Assembly (NCBI GenBank): GCA_036011305.1
Contig: DASCNA010000188.1
Span: 1-20,868 of the forward strand
Length of the DNA: 20,868 nucleotides
Source of the DNA: DASCNA01 sp036011305
GTDB lineage: Bacteria; Verrucomicrobiota; Lentisphaeria; Victivallales; GWF2-38-69
Direction of reading: 5' to 3'
Under the pieces are notes generated by a model. The model was given only the letters and a program-made list of their open reading frames with translations, made no database searches and had not been told where the DNA came from. The stretch's first letter is position 1. The number at the start of each line of letters is the position of its first letter. Of this stretch, positions 15,847 through 20,868 are shown piece after piece. Made by a program: the position numbers and the translations under genes.

Positions 15847-17062
15847 GACATCTCCTTAATACATACCATGGAGCCATATTGCTGTCTTTGTGTGTCTTTA
15901 AGCATAATTCTATAAAAATTGCAATGGTCGTCCAGACTTTGCAGAATGTCATAAAAATCGGCATTATAGGCATTAATAGTATATATAATAAATCTTTGGT
16001 TTTATTACTTGATACGAAACATATATAAATCGAATATAAAAGCATACCTAAAAACAGGTAGTATGAATAAATAATAATTAATGTTTCAATACTTGGCACT
16101 GTAAATAAATAAACTGTTATAAAAATAGGTAGAAATACGCAGAAAAGAATATTGTACATAATAACACCAAAAAAGACTTCTATGCCCATAAATTTTGGAT
16201 TAATATGTCTCCAGTATCTTCTAAAAAGAACCAGTATCATATCTCCATCCCAACGTAATCTCTGTTTGAGAAATGCTTTAGGTGTATCGGGTGCATCTGT
16301 ATAAACCACAGCATCTTTTTCATGTACAATTCTGAGCCCGGGGTATTTTTTCATATAAGACTTTAGTCTAATTGTCAAATCCAGATCTTCAGCAGTCCCA
16401 TTACGCCATGGACCTATCTTTATTAGAGATCTTTTTCTGAATGCTCCAAAAGCTCCTGATACATTATTTACCATATTGATTTCAGCCAGACCTATTCTGA
16501 ATAATTCTATTCCCATTTTATACTCTACAGCCTGTAAAGCCGTGATAAAATTTTTGGTTGCATTTCTGACCTTCAATACACCTGAAGCAGCAATTACATT
16601 TGGATCTGCAAAATTTCTAACCATGGCTTTTACCATTTTTTTCTCAACAGAACAATCTCCATCAATAGCAATAACAATTTCACCTTTAGACAAATTCAAT
16701 CCTAAATTTCTTGAACTCACCAAACCGCCTCTTATCATTTTGGGAACAACTTTAACAATTCTCCTGTGTGAGTTAAACAGTTTTTTTGCTATTTCTGCTG
16801 CTCTAACAGTAGCTGGATTACCATCAGCATAATCTATCATAATCAGGATTTCTATAATTCCATCGTAATCCTGATTACTGAGAGTTCTAATTGTATCAAG
16901 AATATCGTCACCTTCACTATAGCAGCTGACTATACAGGTCACCATTGGATAAAACTCTATCATTTTTGTCCATTTTTGTGTAAAGCTAGATCTAATGATT
17001 GCAATAATGACGATAGCATACAGTGCAAACTCTGCTGAAAGGATATACCAGAAATTAGACAT
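15833..17062 (-). CDS. Processive GT2 glycosyltransferase (cellulose/hyaluronan/PNAG synthase type)
   Basis: The 409-residue inner-membrane enzyme makes a polysaccharide from a nucleotide sugar at the cytoplasmic face. A membrane helix at 4-24 is followed by the GT-A domain with VSCYSEGDD (45-53), the metal-binding DGD (134-136), the TAED acid motif (223-226) and QRLRW (267-271), the mark of processive synthases. Three or more membrane helices follow (about 296-390). The length matches small synthases such as PgaC or Alg8-type enzymes. It has no PilZ domain. The start ATG overlaps the stop of the zinc-ribbon gene by 8 bp (ATGTCTAA), with AAAGGAA upstream, and its end overlaps the HlyD-like gene by 14 bp. 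These overlaps imply a coupled synthase-secretion unit. The sugar cannot be read from sequence. Confidence 0.9.
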   Translation of the reverse strand: MSNFWYILSAEFALYAIVIIAIIRSSFTQKWTKMIEFYPMVTCIVSCYSEGDDILDTIRTLSNQDYDGIIEILIMIDYADGNPATVRAAEIAKKLFNSHRRIVKVVPKMIRGGLVSSRNLGLNLSKGEIVIAIDGDCSVEKKMVKAMVRNFADPNVIAASGVLKVRNATKNFITALQAVEYKMGIELFRIGLAEINMVNNVSGAFGAFRKRSLIKIGPWRNGTAEDLDLTIRLKSYMKKYPGLRIVHEKDAVVYTDAPDTPKAFLKQRLRWDGDMILVLFRRYWRHINPKFMGIEVFFGVIMYNILFCVFLPIFITVYLFTVPSIETLIIIYSYYLFLGMLLYSIYICFVSSNKTKDLLYILLMPIMPIFMTFCKVWTTIAIFIELCLKTHKDSNMAPWYVLRRCHEKK

Positions 17063-17402
17063 TGATCAATTCCTTTTTCCCCAGTTCTTCAAGCTTTTGC
17101 TCTTTTCCGCAATCTGCACATTTTGCATAAAGCTCTGTATCGATGAGATCAATACCGCAATCATGACATCTGGCAGTTTCAAATACAGATGCATAATCTT
17201 CTGTAAACACCTTTAGATGTGTATTACATTTTGGGCAATGCATTGCATCGTTTTTTTTGAATTCATACTCAAATGCTGTATATCCGCATGTATAGCAGAA
17301 CATCTGAGAACCTTTTTCTATATTTGTGCCATTACATTTGTGACACTTTTCTACTATGATCAGCTTGTATGAACCACAATCGTTACAGCTAAAAGCTTTC
17401 AT
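17055..17402 (-). CDS. TackOD1-like protein with three zinc ribbons
   Basis: This 115-residue soluble protein has six CxxC pairs: C6/C9, C20/C23, C36/C39, C56/C59, C79/C82 and C95/C98. These are enough for three zinc ribbons. The spacing and words such as CNDCGSYKL, FCYTCG, HCPKCNTHLK followed by EDY, and CADCGKEQ match the TackOD1 domain (thaumarchaeal output domain 1), which in bacteria is seen in signalling proteins. Here it stands alone as the first gene of the polysaccharide operon, with GAGG about 10 nt before the ATG and an 8-bp overlap with the synthase gene. It may sense or regulate the synthase, or bind a partner or metal. No catalytic residues are visible, so the role is inferred from position. 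The domain identification is from memory of its pattern. Confidence 0.65.
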   Translation of the reverse strand: MKAFSCNDCGSYKLIIVEKCHKCNGTNIEKGSQMFCYTCGYTAFEYEFKKNDAMHCPKCNTHLKVFTEDYASVFETARCHDCGIDLIDTELYAKCADCGKEQKLEELGKKELINV

Positions 17403-17509
17403 CTTTTTATTTCCTCGGTTCTTATATTGTATATTTGATATTATAAATGAGAGTTTGTTTGTGGCATTAATAGAATGTGATATTGTGAGTTTTCAAATAT
17501 AAAAGTTGT

Positions 17510-17546
17510 ATGAATATATTCATTTAATTGTTCATGTAAATGAATA
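17510..17546. repeat. Nested ATGAAT/ATTCAT inverted repeats, possible operator
   Basis: A perfect 14-bp palindrome, ATGAATATATTCAT (17510-17523), overlaps a perfect 10-bp inverted repeat: TATTCATTTA (17517-17526) and TAAATGAATA (17537-17546), whose arms start 20 bp apart. A further TATTCATT lies at 17609-17616, just before the helix-turn-helix gene. The copies occupy the region between the divergent polysaccharide operon and the regulator-like gene, which suggests a binding array for that regulator. Chance palindromes are common in AT-rich DNA, but these arms are long and perfect. Confidence 0.5.
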
Positions 17547-17555
17547 AAATAGATA

Positions 17556-17583
17556 TTGAAATAATGTATAATTATATTATTAT
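17556..17583 (+). promoter_or_regulatory. Promoter of the membrane HTH gene
   Basis: TTGAAA (17556-17561) and TATTAT (17578-17583), each one base off the sigma-70 consensus, are 16 bp apart. The leader to the ATG at 17629 is about 40 nt and holds an extra TATTCATT. The inverted repeats at 17510-17546 end 9 bp upstream of the -35 box. Confidence 0.55.
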
Positions 17584-17628
17584 TAATGATTAATAGGATT
17601 TTTTAATCTATTCATTCAAGAGAAAATA

Positions 17629-18240
17629 ATGAGCAAACTAAATGAATACATAACGATTGAAGAAGCATCTGCTATTACAAAGAAAAGTGTATCTACCATA
17701 AGAAGATTTGTATTGGCTCATAAAGAGGCCGGCAATGACATTATCAAGGTTGATCTAAATGACAAAAACAGACCTCTATACAGAATTAACAGGCAGTTTA
17801 TTCTTAGTTATTTTGATCTAACTAAAAAAAGTTTTAAAAAAAATACTTCAGACCTTAATTCTTCAGAATCTGTCGGTAAGAAAATGCTTGCTAACTATTA
17901 TTATTATAAAAATTCATATAAACTCTTAAAAAAATTATTTATTATTTTTGTAATATTCTCACTTATTATTGATTTAGTTTTAATCTTTAGCTTTGTATAT
18001 TATAAAAATGATTTAATGAATGCCCATACTGGAGATGTAGATTATTTACTAAAGCAGTTGAAAGATGTAAAAATAGAATTGAAGGATGCTCAGAAAGTAT
18101 ATCAGAACAATCTTCTTGAATATAAGAAGATGTGGCAAAAAAATACTAATAATGACATGTATGTTTCAAAAAAAGTAACTGAGGACAGTGTTAAACTGAA
18201 TGAAATTTACGAAGAGTTGAAAAAGAAAAAAGAGAAGTAA
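17629..18240 (+). CDS. Membrane-tethered helix-turn-helix protein with coiled-coil tail
   Basis: I do not recognise a named family for the full 203-residue protein. Residues 7-62 look like a MerR/excisionase-type winged helix-turn-helix: YITIEEASAITKKSVSTIRR, then a K/R-rich turn (NDKNRPLYRINR). After a linker, one hydrophobic segment (about 103-124) is preceded by KLLKK, placing the N-terminus in the cytoplasm by the positive-inside rule. The C-terminal part (about 135-203) is highly charged, with a heptad-like spacing suggesting a periplasmic coiled coil. This is the plan of one-component membrane-bound regulators. The gene is divergent from the polysaccharide operon across repeats, so it may control that operon and itself. 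AAGAG precedes the ATG by 8 nt. A nucleoid- or plasmid-anchoring role is a possible alternative. Confidence 0.75.
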   Translation: MSKLNEYITIEEASAITKKSVSTIRRFVLAHKEAGNDIIKVDLNDKNRPLYRINRQFILSYFDLTKKSFKKNTSDLNSSESVGKKMLANYYYYKNSYKLLKKLFIIFVIFSLIIDLVLIFSFVYYKNDLMNAHTGDVDYLLKQLKDVKIELKDAQKVYQNNLLEYKKMWQKNTNNDMYVSKKVTEDSVKLNEIYEELKKKKEK

Positions 18241-18305
18241 ACAGAATTCAACTTAACACATTACATGATATTGGTGAATTCCCTGACTAATTCTCTTTTG
18301 AATTA

Positions 18306-19550
18306 TTATAAACTGTTCTTAATGATATTTCCGTTTTTAATTATCAATTTCAATGATTCTTCAGGTTTAGTGAACACCGATATATCTTGCAATGGATTAG
18401 AGTTATAAACAATTAAATCAGCATAAGCACCTTCAGATATTATACCTAATTTTCCTTCCATGTTCAGAAGTTTTGAATTAACATATGTTGCAGAATTAAG
18501 AGTTTCAAAAAGTGTTTCAGCTTTACTTCTCAGAAGAAATTCATTGCACTGGTCGGATTTTAAATCTCCGAGCAAATCAGTACCAAATCCTATATTCAGG
18601 TTATGTTTTCGGCAGATTTTTACACCGTTTATGCATTGTTTACGAACATCTTCAAGTTTTTTCATTGAATGCTGCGGAAAGCCGAATTCGGAACCTTTTT
18701 TATAGACTGAATCATATATGGCTAACGTTGGAACTACATAAGCATCATTAACTTTTACAACTTCAGCTGCTTCATCATTTATTAGATTGCCATGCTCAAT
18801 AGATCTTATTCCAAGTTTAACACATCTGATTATACCTTCAGGTGTATACACATGTGCCATTACATATGTTCCGGCATTTTTTGCTTCTTCTACTATTGCT
18901 TTCGTTTCTTCTTCAGAAAACTGTAAATTAGATATTTTATCTGTAGGAGATGCAACCCCTCCTGCTGCCATAATCTTTATTTGTGCAGCACCTTTTCTCA
19001 GCTGATCTCTTGCAGCTTTTCTGACTCCGTCAACCCCGTCACATATTACAGCAATGTATGTTCCTGAATCTGAATTAACACTGCCTTCGTAAATATTTTT
19101 TGTTTTATACCTTACATCACCGTGACCAAAAGTTTGACTTAGAGCTTTTTCACTTCTAAAAAGTCTTGGTCCTTCAATTATTCCTTCGTCAATAGCCTGT
19201 TCCATACCCCAGTCAGCGCCGCCGGCATCACGAACTGTAGTGAAACCTCTGTAAAGTGTTTCATTTAGATAAACTGCTGATTTAATCCCTATATATGTTT
19301 CGGTTTTATTATCATCGTTTATGTTGACATCTGCTGAAGCGATATGAACATGAGCATCTATCAAGCCTGGTATTAGATATTTGTTTTTCAGATCCAGTAC
19401 CTGATCAAAGGTATCAAAAGTTTTTTTGTCAAGTTCGGAAGAATTTCCTATTTTATTTATCAGGTTATCTACAATAATTAAATATTGACCTTTATAAATG
19501 ATATCCTGTTTGCCGTTGAAAATGTTTGCATTGGTTATAAGTTTTTTCAT
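18306..19550 (-). CDS. Amidohydrolase of the imidazolonepropionase/prolidase-like group
   Basis: This 414-residue cytosolic enzyme belongs to the binuclear-metal amidohydrolase superfamily. Metal ligands are visible: H67 and H69 in DAHVHI, the carbamylated Lys192 in QIKIMAAGG, H233 (MAHVYT), H253 (SIEHG) and D325 (GFGTD). The pattern GGVASPTD and RGFTTVRDAGG matches the Xaa-Pro/Xaa-Arg dipeptidase and related group rather than true imidazolonepropionase. There is no signal peptide, so it acts on an imported substrate. The gene lies 35 bp after the RhaT-like transporter gene on the same strand, and that protein may supply the substrate. The ribosome site is weak (AAAGAAAGA). The superfamily is certain; the substrate, perhaps a dipeptide or an N-acyl amino acid, is not. 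Confidence 0.85.
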   Translation of the reverse strand: MKKLITNANIFNGKQDIIYKGQYLIIVDNLINKIGNSSELDKKTFDTFDQVLDLKNKYLIPGLIDAHVHIASADVNINDDNKTETYIGIKSAVYLNETLYRGFTTVRDAGGADWGMEQAIDEGIIEGPRLFRSEKALSQTFGHGDVRYKTKNIYEGSVNSDSGTYIAVICDGVDGVRKAARDQLRKGAAQIKIMAAGGVASPTDKISNLQFSEEETKAIVEEAKNAGTYVMAHVYTPEGIIRCVKLGIRSIEHGNLINDEAAEVVKVNDAYVVPTLAIYDSVYKKGSEFGFPQHSMKKLEDVRKQCINGVKICRKHNLNIGFGTDLLGDLKSDQCNEFLLRSKAETLFETLNSATYVNSKLLNMEGKLGIISEGAYADLIVYNSNPLQDISVFTKPEESLKLIIKNGNIIKNSL

Positions 19551-19585
19551 ATAGATCTTTCTTTCTTTTTTATCTTTTTATTATT

Positions 19586-20629
19586 TCATGTAAGTACTGA
19601 TGATGAGACAGCAAAGATAATGACAGCGACAATTAATAGTAATATACTAAAATATAATAACTTCTTAGTTTTCTGATCTGATTGTTGCCATTCTCCCTGG
19701 ATTAATCCCCAGAAATTTGAAGCTAAAATAACGAATATCATGAATAGAGGCCATGCTATTGTAGGTGCTAAGTCTCCTCCAATAAGATCTGAAGCCTTAC
19801 TGAACATAATTAATGGAAACCAGTAAAAACATCCCATGAGCAGAATAAAAATCCAGTAGAGCGGGATTTTAGGTGAAAACTGTATTTTTGCCTTATTCTT
19901 TATTGTAAGTATAAGAAAATATAACATATAAGGTATAAATGCACATGAGAACATAATCACCCATGATATAGTATTAGCGTTAATGCCTGTGACACTAAAC
20001 ACTTTTGCAGCTTTGACAATAAGTGGGTTTGCAATAATATATGCAGCTCCTTCTGCCGCTACACCAATACCACCAACAGCAGCTAATATAATTCCGAGAA
20101 TAAAATATTTTTTCCCGGTAACTTTTATGCATCCGGAGTCTATATAATTGTTATTTGAATTTGACATAACACGTTTCTTGCCGGAAATAGCTCCTAAAAT
20201 TAATGCTGTAATAAAAACGATAATGCCAATAATCTGAAGATAGCTGTAAAGAGAGCCGACTAAGTTAGGTTTAAGGATTAAACCTAAGAGAGCGGTACTG
20301 GTTGTGCCTATAGAAATATTAACTACACAGTTTAGGCCTATTCCAATTAACTTGAAGGAGTATGAATAACAAGCCTGACCTATTCCGAAAGCTATACCAC
20401 CGAAAATAAGTAATAAGATAGCAAATTTAGGTGTAGTAGAGACAATATCAAAAACATTTGGACTCATGAACAGGAGTGTTAGGCTTGGTAAAATCAGAAA
20501 AGCAGCAAAAGAAAATACCAGCCAAACGGTTTCATCATTCCACTTTTTCATATATTTTAAAGGAAAAGCAAAAGAACCGTTGATAAAGCCTGCAAGAATA
20601 ACTATTACTATTGCAAAAAAAATGTCCAT
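19586..20629 (-). CDS. RhaT-family (L-rhamnose:H+ symporter-like) transporter
   Basis: The 347-residue, roughly ten-helix inner-membrane protein has the length and helix pattern of RhaT (344 residues in E. coli). Its N-terminus, with FPLKYMKKWNDETVW (22-36), parallels the RhaT segment rich in K-K-W-x-W-E-T. It later shows GIGQACYSYSFKLIGIGLN (82-100) and WPLFMIFVI (about 294-302). RhaT proteins take up a sugar with protons and belong to the drug/metabolite transporter superfamily. No rhamnose-catabolic gene is in the window; the linked gene is an amidohydrolase, so this member may carry another solute. AAAGG lies 7 nt before the ATG. It appears to be the first gene of the two-gene operon. Confidence 0.8.
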   Translation of the reverse strand: MDIFFAIVIVILAGFINGSFAFPLKYMKKWNDETVWLVFSFAAFLILPSLTLLFMSPNVFDIVSTTPKFAILLLIFGGIAFGIGQACYSYSFKLIGIGLNCVVNISIGTTSTALLGLILKPNLVGSLYSYLQIIGIIVFITALILGAISGKKRVMSNSNNNYIDSGCIKVTGKKYFILGIILAAVGGIGVAAEGAAYIIANPLIVKAAKVFSVTGINANTISWVIMFSCAFIPYMLYFLILTIKNKAKIQFSPKIPLYWIFILLMGCFYWFPLIMFSKASDLIGGDLAPTIAWPLFMIFVILASNFWGLIQGEWQQSDQKTKKLLYFSILLLIVAVIIFAVSSSVLT

Positions 20630-20823
20630 ATTATACCTTTATATCTTTTTCTCAATTGCATGAATAATGTGGATGATCATAAGAATAATACTCACTCTTA
20701 AACATTTTTAATCAGTTTTTTTAATTATTATATAATCTAATGTTCGACTTTTAATTAACGATTGGCTCAATACTCAAGATATTAAGCCCGAATTTTATAT
20801 TTATAACAGTACAAATATTATGA

Positions 20824-20840
20824 GCTAGAATTTTTCTAGC
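20824..20840. terminator. Short hairpin near the right edge
   Basis: GCTAGAA (20824-20830) and TTCTAGC (20834-20840) form a 7-bp stem with a TTT loop. It sits about 195 bp upstream of the RhaT-like start and may end a gene lying outside the window. There is no clear T-run in either direction, so the call is weak. The remainder of 20630-20868 contains no gene that I can support. Confidence 0.3.
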
Positions 20841-20868
20841 CATTCTATTTGTTAAATGCCACATATCT

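Noticed and set aside
18241..18305. Possible terminator between the convergent HTH and amidohydrolase genes (GAATTC-type repeats)
   Set aside because: The arms are short with a loop of more than 20 bases and no T-tract; too weak to call.

Overview
This is an AT-rich window (by eye roughly one third G+C) with sixteen intact-looking protein genes, no RNA genes, no CRISPR array and no insertion sequence that I can see. No gap without a gene exceeds 300 bases (the largest are 239-244 bases at 15015-15258, 6256-6494 and 20630-20868). A periplasmic binding protein with an ordinary signal peptide and no lipobox, plus an HlyD-type inner-membrane adaptor, suggests a Gram-negative (diderm) bacterium. 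LarE, a WtpA-type tungstate/molybdate binding protein and several flavin and metal functions would fit an anaerobe, possibly gut or sediment. I cannot place the lineage from this sequence alone.

Left part (1-6350, all minus strand): a promoter with a palindromic operator at 6301-6347 drives a rifampicin-phosphotransferase-like kinase, followed by a TetR repressor, a flavodoxin-fold protein, LarE (nickel-pincer cofactor sulfur transferase) and a C-terminally short NSS/SNF sodium-dependent transporter. The kinase and TetR look like a self-repressed, ligand-induced detoxification pair. LarE has its own promoter and sits 3 bp from the transporter gene.

Middle part: an isolated wtpA-like binding protein gene (6495-7469) with a hairpin terminator and an upstream palindrome; then a two-gene operon of a lysine-forming saccharopine-dehydrogenase-like enzyme and a DUF218/YdcF-like protein (11-bp overlap), divergent from a class I aminotransferase and a LysE-type exporter on the plus strand. 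Together these could form an amino-acid conversion and export unit. Convergent with them is a ZIP-like transporter plus a P1B-type Zn/Cd-exporting ATPase (11654-15014), whose ZIP member has an unusual cysteine-rich membrane helix.

Right part: a tightly overlapping three-gene operon (17402 down to 15259) encodes a three-zinc-ribbon TackOD1-like protein, a processive GT2 polysaccharide synthase and a short HlyD-like adaptor. Divergent from it is a protein with an N-terminal DNA-binding helix-turn-helix, one membrane segment and a coiled-coil tail. The shared intergenic region is full of ATTCAT/ATGAAT repeats. This is the best candidate for a little-described system: an exopolysaccharide module with a zinc-ribbon partner and a membrane-tethered regulator. 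The window ends with a RhaT-family sugar transporter-like gene and a binuclear-metal amidohydrolase in one operon (20629 down to 18306).
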